NCBI GenBank assembly: GCA_020719945.1
Contig: DYPL01000002.1
Span: forward strand, 57,320-121,319
Direction: 5' to 3'
From: Turneriella parva
GTDB lineage: Bacteria; Spirochaetota; Leptospiria; Turneriellales; Turneriellaceae
DNA length: 64,000 bases
The translations under genes were made by a program, and so were the position numbers. Positions 38,773 through 48,380 of this stretch are shown piece after piece. How positions within the stretch are numbered: position 1 is the stretch's first letter; each line of letters opens with the position of its first letter. Below the pieces are notes generated by a model. It was not told the DNA's origin. It worked only from the letters and a program-made list of their open reading frames with translations, and did no database searches.

Positions 38773-40077
38773 ATGGCAGCACCGCTGGAAAAAAGAATAA
38801 TACTTGCAGATTATGGTAAACCGGACTCGCACACTCTCTCCGTATATGAGGCGGGTGGTGGTTATACCGCTCTCAAAAAGGCTCTCGTATCCGAAAAGGA
38901 TAAATGGACGCCCGATGGAATAATTAATGAAGTAAAAGCATCTAATTTGCGGGGGCGGGGCGGGGCAGGGTTTCCCACCGGTCTTAAATGGTCCTTTGTA
39001 CCGCGCAATACTGGCAAGCCGACCTACGTAGTCTGCAATGCCGACGAATCCGAACCAGGTACTTTTAAGGACCGCGTTATTCTTGAAGATCTTCCCCACT
39101 CTATCATTGAGGGGATGATTCTTGCCGGGCTTGCTCTCGAGAGCAGGCAGGGTTATATTTATCTTCGCGGCGAATTTTATAAAGGCTGGCAACGCGTAGA
39201 CGCAGCAATACAGGAGGCCTATGCAAAGGGATATCTGGGTGAGAATGTTCTCGGTTCCGGAAAAACCTTTCACCTCGCGACCTACCGCGGTGCTGGCGCT
39301 TATATTTGCGGGGAAGAAACGGCTTTGCTTGAAAGTCTGGAAGGCAGACGCGGGCACCCACGTCTGAAACCACCGTTTCCCGCCGTAAAGGGCTTGTACG
39401 GATCTCCCACAACGGTAAATAACGTGGAAACCTTTGCTGCCATCCCGCACATCATTAACAATGGCGGCGAATGGTTTAAAAAGCTTGGCATTGGCAATGA
39501 AAAATCAGGAGGCACTAAGTTGTTCTCTGTTTCTGGCCATGTCATGAAGCCAGGCGTATACGAAGTACCCATGGGCATAAGCCTCATTGACTTTATTAAC
39601 GAGACAGCAGGCGGTATACGACCTGGCAAAGAACTCAAAGCAGTGATTCCCGGCGGTTCTTCTACCCCGGTGATGACAAGACAGGAAGTGATGCGTGCAA
39701 AGCTTGACTATGAGTCTATGGCAGAGCTTGGCACGTTTCTGGGCTCTGGCGGGATGATTGTTCTCGACTCTAGCACCGATATGGTGCAACTGACAAAAAG
39801 ACTCGCCGATTTTTATGCCCATGAATCGTGCGGGCAGTGTACTCCGTGTCGGGAAGGCTCAAAATGGATAGCCGACATTATAGACCGCTTGATTGATGGC
39901 CATGCAGTAGAAGACGATCTGAAAACACTGCTCAGCTTTACCAAAAATATGGGCAATGGTACAACGATTTGTCCTTTTGCCGATGCCAATGTGATGGGAG
40001 TTGTTCCCATTGTAGAAAAATTTTACGATGAATTCCTGCATTACCTTGAAAAAGGAAAATCGGGGGAGGGAAAATAA
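38773..40077 (+). CDS. nuoF: NADH-quinone oxidoreductase subunit F
   Basis: 434-aa NADH/FMN subunit. NADH site LRGRGGAGFPTGLKW, FMN site CNADESEPGTFKDR, GAYICGEETALLESLEGRRG, and [4Fe-4S] ligands in ESCGQCTPCREG plus GTTICPFADA. ATG 38773 has CAGGGAG 6 bases upstream, so I prefer it to the GTG at 38767. The subunit implies NADH is the donor although nuoG is not in this operon. Confidence 0.96.
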   Translation: MAAPLEKRIILADYGKPDSHTLSVYEAGGGYTALKKALVSEKDKWTPDGIINEVKASNLRGRGGAGFPTGLKWSFVPRNTGKPTYVVCNADESEPGTFKDRVILEDLPHSIIEGMILAGLALESRQGYIYLRGEFYKGWQRVDAAIQEAYAKGYLGENVLGSGKTFHLATYRGAGAYICGEETALLESLEGRRGHPRLKPPFPAVKGLYGSPTTVNNVETFAAIPHIINNGGEWFKKLGIGNEKSGGTKLFSVSGHVMKPGVYEVPMGISLIDFINETAGGIRPGKELKAVIPGGSSTPVMTRQEVMRAKLDYESMAELGTFLGSGGMIVLDSSTDMVQLTKRLADFYAHESCGQCTPCREGSKWIADIIDRLIDGHAVEDDLKTLLSFTKNMGNGTTICPFADANVMGVVPIVEKFYDEFLHYLEKGKSGEGK

Positions 40078-40080
40078 ATT

Positions 40081-41139
40081 ATGGCCTGGTACCAGACTGA
40101 AATTTTTTGGGTTATCGTAAAAGTAGCCGTAATACTTTTTGTAATTCTGACGGGTGGAGCCTATTACACGCTAGCAGAGCGCCGCTGGGCCGCCTTTTTT
40201 CAAATGCGGCTTGGACCAAACAGAGCGGGGTTTTGGGGATTGCTTCAGCCACTCGCCGACGGTATTAAGTTTATCCTCAAAATGGAGACCTTTCCGCGCA
40301 ATGCCGATTTGTTTTTGTTTATGCTTGCTCCGGTAATCTCAACAGTCACGTCCCTAATGCTCTGGGGGGCCATTCCTTTTACCCCGATCATAGAATTGCC
40401 CGAGGCTGCGCAAAAAATTACCGGCTCAAAATCCTTTATTCTCCAAGTTTCCAATCCGAATGCAGGTGTCCTCTACATGTTTGCGGTTTCATCTCTTGCG
40501 GTGTACGGAATTCTGATCGCAGGCTGGTCATCCAATAATAAGTATTCCCTTCTGGCATCTGTGCGCGCAACAGCACAGATGATTAGCTATGAATTAAGCC
40601 TTGGACTCAGCATAATCCCCATTATTCTGATGACCGGTTCTCTGGATCTCTATACCATTATAGAGACGCAAAAGAACAGCTGGTTTCTATTTACCCTGCC
40701 TGGCTTTCTGGCGTTCTGGATTTTTCTGGTAAGTATTTTTGCGGAGTCTAACCGAATGCCATTTGACCTTGCAGAAGCAGAATCGGAGTTGATTGTGGGT
40801 TACCATACAGAATACGGTGGCTTCAAGTTCGCGTTCTTCATGATTTCAGAGTACATGAATCTAATCACCCTTTCCCTGTTGGCAGCGATTCTCTTCCTCG
40901 GAGGATGGACACTGCCAGATTTTATTTCTTCGGCAATCTCCAATGTGTGGTTGCAGCATGCCGCTGGAATAGGGCTGTTTTTGTTGAAGGCCTTCTTTTT
41001 TGTATTCCTTTTTGTCTGGGTGCGCTGGTCAGTTCCCCGATTTCGCTACGACCAGCTCATGGATATAGGCTGGAAAGTGATGCTCCCGGCATCCCTCGTG
41101 ATTGTTTTTATTGCCGGGATTTATGTGTATCTAAAGTGA
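40081..41139 (+). CDS. nuoH: NADH-quinone oxidoreductase subunit H
   Basis: 352-aa membrane subunit with about eight helices linking the peripheral arm to the proton pumps. ERRWAAFFQMRLGPNRAGFW, GLLQPLADGIKFILK, ESNRMPFDLAEAESELIVGY and TEYGGFKFAFF are conserved quinone-channel segments. It follows nuoF by 3 bases. Confidence 0.96.
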   Translation: MAWYQTEIFWVIVKVAVILFVILTGGAYYTLAERRWAAFFQMRLGPNRAGFWGLLQPLADGIKFILKMETFPRNADLFLFMLAPVISTVTSLMLWGAIPFTPIIELPEAAQKITGSKSFILQVSNPNAGVLYMFAVSSLAVYGILIAGWSSNNKYSLLASVRATAQMISYELSLGLSIIPIILMTGSLDLYTIIETQKNSWFLFTLPGFLAFWIFLVSIFAESNRMPFDLAEAESELIVGYHTEYGGFKFAFFMISEYMNLITLSLLAAILFLGGWTLPDFISSAISNVWLQHAAGIGLFLLKAFFFVFLFVWVRWSVPRFRYDQLMDIGWKVMLPASLVIVFIAGIYVYLK

Positions 41140-41146
41140 GGCTGCT

Positions 41147-41719
41147 ATGAATATACCTGAGATATTATTTTATTCCTTCACGTTTATACTGGTAGGCTCT
41201 GCCTTTGGCGTTGTATTCCACCGAAATCCAGTTAAGTCAGCCATGTTTCTCGTCCTGTTTTTTGTAGGACTTGCCGCGATGTACGCTCTTCTCGGTGCAG
41301 AGTTTATGGCGACTCTACAGGTACTCGTTTATGTGGGTGCCATCATGGTCTTGTTCCTTTTTGTGATTATGCTCATTACCGTGCGCGACGAGGCACTGCT
41401 TAACATGAGTAGCAACGCGGGCAGAACCGTGATTATTACTGTTCTCGTTCTCGCATTTTCGCTGCAGTTTTGGGTATTATTGGGTGGTTTTATGAAAGCC
41501 AAAGGTGAGCATGTCGTTAATGGCGCGGCTCCTTATTCTACCGAGGTAATGAACTATACGACTGGAGAAAAATTGCTCATTACAGGAAATGCAGAAGTAA
41601 TCTCTTACGCTCTGTTCGAAAAATATTTGCTGCCATTTGAGCTCATTTCCCTTGTTCTTCTGGTTGCCGTTCTCGGGGGAATTTTGTTGACCAAGCATAA
41701 GAGGGAAACTCTTCAATAA
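41147..41719 (+). CDS. nuoJ: NADH-quinone oxidoreductase subunit J
   Basis: 190 aa, five membrane helices. AMYALLGAEFMATLQVLVYV and GAIMVLFLFVIML are the conserved third-helix region with its pi-bulge. The loop between helices 4 and 5 is longer than in many homologues. It comes straight after nuoH, so nuoI is not in its usual place. Confidence 0.94.
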   Translation: MNIPEILFYSFTFILVGSAFGVVFHRNPVKSAMFLVLFFVGLAAMYALLGAEFMATLQVLVYVGAIMVLFLFVIMLITVRDEALLNMSSNAGRTVIITVLVLAFSLQFWVLLGGFMKAKGEHVVNGAAPYSTEVMNYTTGEKLLITGNAEVISYALFEKYLLPFELISLVLLVAVLGGILLTKHKRETLQ

Positions 41720-41733
41720 GCAGGGAGATTATC

Positions 41734-42039
41734 ATGGAAATTGAAATTATTCGAATTATTTTTCTAACTGTTGTTCTTTTCTCTATTGGTATTCTGGGAG
41801 TTTTGACGCGCAGAAATATTATTGTCATGATTATGTCTGTGGAGATTATGTTGAATTCGGTGAATCTTTTATTCATTGCATTCTCTCGTTATTTTCAGGA
41901 TCTAAACGGAGAAGTAATGGTATTATTTGTTATGGCCATTGCAGCTGCCGAAGCTGCCGTTGGTCTCGCTATTGTTATTGCTCTTCACAGAAATTACCAC
42001 TCCATTGACATAATGGACATTAAGGCACTCAAGGAGTAA
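41734..42039 (+). CDS. nuoK: NADH-quinone oxidoreductase subunit K
   Basis: 101 aa, three helices. The proton-path residues are in LTRRNIIVMIMSVEIMLNSV and VMAIAAAEAAVGLAIVIAL, each with the conserved Glu. Length matches the family. Confidence 0.96.
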   Translation: MEIEIIRIIFLTVVLFSIGILGVLTRRNIIVMIMSVEIMLNSVNLLFIAFSRYFQDLNGEVMVLFVMAIAAAEAAVGLAIVIALHRNYHSIDIMDIKALKE

Positions 42040-42046
42040 TGCTGGT

Positions 42047-44047
42047 ATGGAAAAAACGTTAATCACTCTTGCCATGTGGCTTCCTCTTGCAGGTTTTGTT
42101 CTGAACGGTCTACTCAGCCTGCGTTCAAAGACTGCAAACCAGTCGCTTGTATCAGGCATTGGCATCGCTGGCGTTCTGGCACCCTTTGCGATATTTGCGT
42201 ATTTAACCTTTAATCTCGACATCCTTCATTTGACAGAAGAAATGAAGGAGTTCGTCCTATTCAGTTGGATGAATACAGGGACTTTCTCTATTGATTTTGG
42301 TTACCGGCTTGATGGTCTTACCATTTTTATGGCCTGGATAGTCACGGGAATCGGATTCCTGATCCACGTGTACTCCATTGGATATATGTATGCGGAGAAA
42401 AAAGATTTTTCTCGTTTCTTTGCCTACCTGAATCTATTTATTTTCGCGATGCTCCATCTCGTTATGGGTAATAATCTCGTCATTCTTTTCCTTGGCTGGG
42501 AAGGGGTTGGTCTTGCTTCTTATTTATTGATTGGCTTTGACGTGCATAAGGACTCTGCAGCAGACGCCGGAAAAAAAGCCTTTATTGCAAACAGAATTGG
42601 TGACGCCGGGTTTTTGATTGGCATGTTCCTTCTCTACCAGGTAACAGGAACTCTCCAGTACTCCGGAATTCTCGAGTTCTTCTCTGTTCACAGTGTGGCA
42701 GCGGATTTGTTGAATGTCATTGCCGTATTCCTGTTCATTGGGGCCGTGGGCAAGAGTGCCCAAATTCCTCTGTATGTATGGCTTCCCGATGCCATGGCGG
42801 GCCCTACGCCCGTATCTGCCCTTATCCATGCTGCAACCATGGTGACTGCGGGTGTGTTCATGATTGCGCGCCTGTCGCCGGTTTTTCTGGGTGCTCCGGA
42901 AGCATCTACCATGATTGCATATATTGGGGCCTCTACCGCACTCTTCTCTGCTTTAATTGCACTCACCCAGACGGATATAAAAAAGGTTCTGGCCTATTCA
43001 ACAGTATCCCAGCTGGGGTACATGTTTATGGCAATGGGTGTAGGGGCCTATGGAGCAGGGATGTTTCATTTAATGACACATGCCTTCTTTAAAGCGCTAT
43101 TATTCCTCAGTTCCGGTGCAGTCATCATCGCTCTGCACCACGAGCAGGATATGCGCCGTATGGGCGGACTGTTTAAGCACCTTAAGTTGATTGCAGTTCT
43201 CTTTTGGATTGGTGCCATTGCCATTTCCGGTGTTCCCGGTCTCTCTGGCTTTTTCTCCAAGGATATGATCCTGGAGCAGGCCTATACATTCAAAAATGGC
43301 GGCCCCGTTCTGTTTGGAATGGGTTTACTGACTGCCCTGCTCACAAGTTTTTACGTTTTCCGACTTATATTTCTCACGTTCCATACGCGCCACGATGGCG
43401 TAGCGGACATGGAACACCACCATGACGATCACCACGGACACGATGATCACCATGGAGTTCTCCCCGTTTCTTGGAACATGAAAGCTCCACTCGTTGTTTT
43501 GGCTTTGCTTTCTATTGGTGGCGGTTATGTGGGACTTCCGCATTTATTTACCCACGAAACACCTGCGATTGTCTCTTACTTTGATAAAGTTCTTGAATAT
43601 TCTGAGGGTAAATCGCCTTCTGAAGCATCTCATGAATGGAAGAATCATCCAACCGAAAGCGAAGAGCAGGTGCTAATGGGAGTATCCATTCTCGTGGCTG
43701 TGATTGGTTTCCTGATTGCTTTCCTGATTTACCAGAAAGGCAATGCGCGACCACAGCCTGACGGGGCAGCCCGCCCATTCTATCAGGCATGGAGCTATAA
43801 CAAGTTCTATGTGGACGAACTTTACGAATTCCTGATTTTACGTCCTATGAAGAAATTAGCTGAATTCTCTTACAAAATAGTGGATGTAAAAATTATTGAT
43901 AACACGCTCGACGCGATTGCCGCCGCTCTCGTTGCCATCGGAAACTTTTTCCGAAGTTTTCAGAGTGGGGTTATCAGTGACTACGCTTTATACATATTCC
44001 TTGGAATGTCTTTTTTGGGAATGATTCTTATTGGAGGAGTGATCTGA
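42047..44047 (+). CDS. nuoL: NADH-quinone oxidoreductase subunit L with His-rich loop
   Basis: 666-aa antiporter-like proton pump with the long lateral helix. Conserved LGWEGVGLASYLLIGF, PLYVWLPDAMAGPTPVSALI and HAATMVTAGVFM are present, as are Lys in the middle helices. A soluble loop at residues 457-469 (43415-43453) is packed with His and Asp (HHHDDHHGHDDHH), which could bind metal. nuoM starts 1 base after its stop. Confidence 0.96.
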   Translation: MEKTLITLAMWLPLAGFVLNGLLSLRSKTANQSLVSGIGIAGVLAPFAIFAYLTFNLDILHLTEEMKEFVLFSWMNTGTFSIDFGYRLDGLTIFMAWIVTGIGFLIHVYSIGYMYAEKKDFSRFFAYLNLFIFAMLHLVMGNNLVILFLGWEGVGLASYLLIGFDVHKDSAADAGKKAFIANRIGDAGFLIGMFLLYQVTGTLQYSGILEFFSVHSVAADLLNVIAVFLFIGAVGKSAQIPLYVWLPDAMAGPTPVSALIHAATMVTAGVFMIARLSPVFLGAPEASTMIAYIGASTALFSALIALTQTDIKKVLAYSTVSQLGYMFMAMGVGAYGAGMFHLMTHAFFKALLFLSSGAVIIALHHEQDMRRMGGLFKHLKLIAVLFWIGAIAISGVPGLSGFFSKDMILEQAYTFKNGGPVLFGMGLLTALLTSFYVFRLIFLTFHTRHDGVADMEHHHDDHHGHDDHHGVLPVSWNMKAPLVVLALLSIGGGYVGLPHLFTHETPAIVSYFDKVLEYSEGKSPSEASHEWKNHPTESEEQVLMGVSILVAVIGFLIAFLIYQKGNARPQPDGAARPFYQAWSYNKFYVDELYEFLILRPMKKLAEFSYKIVDVKIIDNTLDAIAAALVAIGNFFRSFQSGVISDYALYIFLGMSFLGMILIGGVI

Positions 44048-44048
44048 T

Positions 44049-45647
44049 ATGTTAACCTTAAGTATTCTTGCTCCCCTGGTTGCTGCCATTCTTGTCTGGA
44101 TTTTCCCGTCCAGAAATAATTACAGAGAAGACTCTGGTCATAAACCAAACGGGTGGCTGATGAATGTAGCATTGATCGGTTCTTTGATCGCTATGGTGGC
44201 ATCTCTCTTGGCAGCCTCGTCCTTTAATGGACAGTCGGCAGAATTTCAATTGCACGAAGTATGGTTTCCCGCCGAAGGCAAGGCCATCAATTGGATATTC
44301 TCGGTAGATGGAATCAGCATAGGTCTTTATCTGCTCACAACGATTTTGTTTCCTATTGGGATATATTATTCGTATGCCAGCTTTCTCGTTAACGCTAAAC
44401 AGGGAATTTCACCGCGCCGGGAGAAGCTTTTCTGGATTTCTCTGCTTTTCCTTGAAGCTTCTGTTATAGGTGTTTTTCTTGCTCAAAACCTGATCACGTT
44501 CTATGTTTTCTGGGAGATTATGCTGGTGCCCATGGCCCTATTAATCGGCATTTGGGGCGGCTCTGACAGAAAGTACGCGACTATAAAATTCTTTATATAT
44601 ACGTTTGCCGGGTCTGTGTTTCTTCTGGTCGGCATGATTGCCCTGATTTACGCCCAATGGTCCAATGGAACAAATTTTGATATTGGTTTTGCTCTTTACC
44701 AGAATGCTGCACAGCTTCCATCGCATATCCAGCGGTACCTGTTCTGGGCCTTCATTCTGAGTTTTTTGATCAAAATTCCGGCCTTCCCGTTTCACACATG
44801 GTTGCCCCACGCTCACACGCAGGCACCCACGGTGGGATCCATTATCCTCGCTGGTGTGCTGCTTAAGCTTGGAACATATGGCATTCTCCGTTTCTCCATA
44901 CCATTATTTCCCGAAGCTGCGAACGCATACTCGGAACTGTTTATGTGGGTAGGAGCCGTTGCCATTGTGTATGGCGCCTGGCTCGCATGGTCGCAGGATG
45001 ATCTAAAAAAGCTTATTGCCTATTCTTCGGTTTCTCACATGGGTTATATTGTCATGGGCATGTTTGCGGGAACCGCCAACGCGATTGCCGGGTCTTATCT
45101 CCAAATGATCAACCACGGGATTACCACAGGTCTTCTCTTTATGCTCGTTGGGGTTGTCTACGATCGCGTTCATACGCGTGATATAGCAAAATTTGGTGGT
45201 CTTGCACAAAAATCACCTGTCTTTGCCACAATCTTTCTTATTGCGACATTGAGTTCCGTAGGATTACCTGGAACCAATGGATTTGTGGGAGAGTTTCTGA
45301 TTCTTCTTGGAACCTTTGAGGCAAACATGCTCATAGGCGCGATAGCTGTAACCGGAGTCATTTTTGGCGCCGTGTACATGCTCCAGCTGTACAAGGCCGT
45401 TTTTTTTGGCGAACCGGGCGAAGCGATTGCGCATGCTAAAGTAAGCCTGCATATGAACAGCCGGGAAATTTTGCTGACGGTCCCGTTTTTAGTGTTAATT
45501 TTCTGGCTTGGTTTTAAACCGGATCTCGTTCTGTCTCCCGTAAGGGCCTCTCTCGAAAAAATACAATTCAGAGAAATAGATAGATCGTTTGTCGCCCCCA
45601 AAATCGGCAAAGCAGTACCTGTTGAAGGACACGCCGAACACCACTGA
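44049..45647 (+). CDS. nuoM: NADH-quinone oxidoreductase subunit M
   Basis: 532-aa antiporter-like proton pump with 14 helices. FYVFWEIMLVPMALLIGIWG, FLIKIPAFPFHTWLPHAHTQ and APTVGSIILAGVLLKLGTYG are diagnostic of NuoM. The C-terminus is short, with no lateral helix. Confidence 0.96.
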   Translation: MLTLSILAPLVAAILVWIFPSRNNYREDSGHKPNGWLMNVALIGSLIAMVASLLAASSFNGQSAEFQLHEVWFPAEGKAINWIFSVDGISIGLYLLTTILFPIGIYYSYASFLVNAKQGISPRREKLFWISLLFLEASVIGVFLAQNLITFYVFWEIMLVPMALLIGIWGGSDRKYATIKFFIYTFAGSVFLLVGMIALIYAQWSNGTNFDIGFALYQNAAQLPSHIQRYLFWAFILSFLIKIPAFPFHTWLPHAHTQAPTVGSIILAGVLLKLGTYGILRFSIPLFPEAANAYSELFMWVGAVAIVYGAWLAWSQDDLKKLIAYSSVSHMGYIVMGMFAGTANAIAGSYLQMINHGITTGLLFMLVGVVYDRVHTRDIAKFGGLAQKSPVFATIFLIATLSSVGLPGTNGFVGEFLILLGTFEANMLIGAIAVTGVIFGAVYMLQLYKAVFFGEPGEAIAHAKVSLHMNSREILLTVPFLVLIFWLGFKPDLVLSPVRASLEKIQFREIDRSFVAPKIGKAVPVEGHAEHH

Positions 45648-45657
45648 GGAGTAAACA

Positions 45658-47187
45658 ATGGAAAATATTTTTAAATTTCAAGATTTAATTCTTTCAGCCC
45701 CCCAAATGATTCTCATTTCCGGGGCTCTCCTCATTCTTCTTTTGCAGGTTATTTTACCTGGTTTCAGAAAACTGCTGGCGTTCTACATAACGTTGATTTC
45801 GCTTTTTGCATCGCTTTACTTCGTTACTTTTGGTATCCCGGGAACTGCCTTTTATGGCTTGTTGAGTGGCAATCCCGAAGGCGGTACAGCGTTTCAGGGA
45901 AATCTGCGCCTGAATGGTTATATTCAGCATTATTCGTTTTTAATTCTTTTAGCACTCACGATAATACTCTTTTTTATTAAAAGAGTTTTTGCTGAGCAGA
46001 AACTGGAGCTTGCCGAAGTCTACCAGTTTCTTCTCTATATTGGTGCCGGGTCTATTTTTACCGTAAGTGCGAATGACCTTATGACCATGTATATTGGTTT
46101 GGAGCTTTCGTCGCTGCCGTTTTTTATCTTGGCGGCCTGGGACAGAGGAAGAGCGACAGCAACAGAAGCTGCTGTTAAATACTTTTTCCTCTCTACTATA
46201 GGTATCGCGTTTATGCTGCTCGGCATCGCGCTGGTTTACGGAGGGTCTGGATCGACAATGCTTTCCGAGGTTTTCCCAGTCGTTTTTGCAGAAGATTCGT
46301 TTTCGTATAAACTTCTTGCGGCTGGCTGGTTTCTGATTATCGGTGGTTTTCTCGTTAAGATAGCCGTGGTGCCCTTTCACGGGTGGGTGGCCGATGTATA
46401 CGATGGGGCTCCTTCTGTTATTACAGCAGCCATGGCCTCTATCGTGAAAATATCTGCCGTTGGGGCGGTCTTCCGCATTCTCCAGTTTATGCAGCCAGAC
46501 ATGCACATGATTCTAAATACGGGGATTATTATTTTTGCCGTGGCCTCTATGGTTTACGGTAACATGGCGCCTTTGAACCAGAATAACCTGAAACGAGTTT
46601 TCGCGTATTCGTCGATTGCTCATGCCGGTTATATTATAACCATGTTCATGTTTTTTCCGGAAAGCTTTAAGGCGATTTCGCTGAGAACAGAGGCTTCCTC
46701 TGCCCTGTATTTCTACATTCTTACCTATGCGCTAACCACTATTCTTGCTTTCGCGACGATAGCGTATCTCGAAAACGGAGAGGAGAGAGGGCTTACTTTT
46801 GACCACTTGAAAGGCCTTAGCAAGAAAAATCCCTTCGCGGCATTTTTACTCTCTGTTTCTGCTCTCTCCTTTGCTGGGATTCCACCGCTCGCTGGATTCT
46901 TTGGAAAGCTGTTCCTTTTGAAGGTTCTCCTTTCGGCGGGATATTACTATCTGGCAGTTGTCATGATTGTAACGTCTCTCGTTGGCGTTTACTTTTATAT
47001 CCGCATCGTATTTTACGCGTACTGGGATTTTGAGGATGAAAATGCAACGTCGGGAATGCTGCCCCCCTTTCGGGGTATATTTGCTTGGAGCGCTGCTATT
47101 GTGACGGCTGTTCTTGTTCTTGGACTCGGGTTTTACTCCGAATCCATATTTAATTTTGCGAGAGTCGCTTCTGAGTTGATCCAATAA
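45658..47187 (+). CDS. nuoN: NADH-quinone oxidoreductase subunit N
   Basis: 509-aa antiporter-like proton pump. YIGLELSSLPFFILAAWDRG, VKYFFLSTIGIAFMLLGIAL, VVPFHGWVADVYDGAPSVIT and LKRVFAYSSIAHAGYI fit NuoN. It ends the complex I run; htrA follows 26 bases later with its own AAAGAGG site. Confidence 0.95.
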   Translation: MENIFKFQDLILSAPQMILISGALLILLLQVILPGFRKLLAFYITLISLFASLYFVTFGIPGTAFYGLLSGNPEGGTAFQGNLRLNGYIQHYSFLILLALTIILFFIKRVFAEQKLELAEVYQFLLYIGAGSIFTVSANDLMTMYIGLELSSLPFFILAAWDRGRATATEAAVKYFFLSTIGIAFMLLGIALVYGGSGSTMLSEVFPVVFAEDSFSYKLLAAGWFLIIGGFLVKIAVVPFHGWVADVYDGAPSVITAAMASIVKISAVGAVFRILQFMQPDMHMILNTGIIIFAVASMVYGNMAPLNQNNLKRVFAYSSIAHAGYIITMFMFFPESFKAISLRTEASSALYFYILTYALTTILAFATIAYLENGEERGLTFDHLKGLSKKNPFAAFLLSVSALSFAGIPPLAGFFGKLFLLKVLLSAGYYYLAVVMIVTSLVGVYFYIRIVFYAYWDFEDENATSGMLPPFRGIFAWSAAIVTAVLVLGLGFYSESIFNFARVASELIQ

Positions 47188-47213
47188 AAAAAATAGAATA
47201 AAGAGGTTATTCA

Positions 47214-48380
47214 ATGAAGTTGAAATTTTTGCAGTTAGGAAATTTACTTCTTTTCGTATTCCTCCTCGGGGTGGTGTTTTCTCCGTTTGCAGGAAGCAGC
47301 GAAAAAAATACTACATCGGCTCATGCGGAAGCTCTCAATCCGCTGAGCAAGTCTGATTCCGTTCAGGGAGCCATGGTTGTCCAGAATGCGTTTCGGGAAA
47401 TTTACAAAGAGGTAAATCCTGCTGTTGTTCGCATTGAGACAGAGCAGACGATAAAAATGCCTGTTCATCCGTTTTTTGATGATCCTTATTTTCGTCGCTA
47501 CTTTGGCGAGCCAGAGCAGCAGAGCCAGAAACGAACAGGGCTTGGCTCTGGCTTTGTTATCAGCGCTGATGGTTTTATTGTTACAAATCATCACGTTGTA
47601 TCCAAAGTGGATAAAATAACCGTTAAATTAACGAATGGCAAACAGTACGAAGCCAGGCTCGTAGGTTCGGATCCTTCGTCGGATATTGCACTCTTAAAGG
47701 TGAGTGGCGCCAAAGATCTGAAGGTTGTCCATATTGGAGATTCCGATAAAATTGAGGTGGGCGATTTTGCTATCGCTATTGGCAATCCCTTTGGCCTGTC
47801 TTCCACTTTTACCTATGGCATTATTTCGTCCAAAGGCCAAGATGTAAACTCTGCCGATGGTGTTCAGCGCATTCAAACAGATGCGGCCATTAATCCTGGA
47901 AACTCTGGCGGCCCTCTGTTGAACATTCGCGGAGAAGTGATCGGTATCAACCAGATGATCTACTCGCAATCAGGTGGATCTGTGGGCATTGGTTTTGCCA
48001 TTCCCGTGAACCATGCTATGGAAATTGTAGAAAAGCTTAAAACCGGAAAAGAAATTAAACCGGGCTTTATTGGAGTTTCTGTGATTACAGAGCCGTCCGA
48101 AGAGTTAATTCAGGAACTGAATCTTGCAAAGAAGACAGGCATTCTCGTGGGCGATGTAATGCATGGTTCTCCCGCGTGGAAAGCGGGAATCCGCCAGTAT
48201 GATTTTATTTTGGAAGTAGATGGTCAAAAGGCCGAGAGCTTTCAGGTACTTAAAAAAGCCGTGTTAAAAAAAGGTACCGGAAAAAATATTAAAATTAAAA
48301 AAATATCCGAAAGCAACCACCAAGAGGAAACAGTTGAAATCAGAATTGCAGAAATGCCAGAGAGAGATGAAACGCGATGA
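47214..48380 (+). CDS. HtrA/DegP-type periplasmic serine protease
   Basis: 388 aa with an N-terminal signal or anchor helix. The trypsin-like domain has His127 in VTNHHVVS, Asp157 in SSDIALLKV and Ser231 in NPGNSGGPLLN. One PDZ domain (about 270-380) follows, with GFIGVSVITEPSEELI and GILVGDVMHGSPAWKAGI. One PDZ makes it DegS- or HtrA-like rather than DegP with two. It removes misfolded envelope proteins. It overlaps coaX by 4 bases. Confidence 0.92.
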   Translation: MKLKFLQLGNLLLFVFLLGVVFSPFAGSSEKNTTSAHAEALNPLSKSDSVQGAMVVQNAFREIYKEVNPAVVRIETEQTIKMPVHPFFDDPYFRRYFGEPEQQSQKRTGLGSGFVISADGFIVTNHHVVSKVDKITVKLTNGKQYEARLVGSDPSSDIALLKVSGAKDLKVVHIGDSDKIEVGDFAIAIGNPFGLSSTFTYGIISSKGQDVNSADGVQRIQTDAAINPGNSGGPLLNIRGEVIGINQMIYSQSGGSVGIGFAIPVNHAMEIVEKLKTGKEIKPGFIGVSVITEPSEELIQELNLAKKTGILVGDVMHGSPAWKAGIRQYDFILEVDGQKAESFQVLKKAVLKKGTGKNIKIKKISESNHQEETVEIRIAEMPERDETR

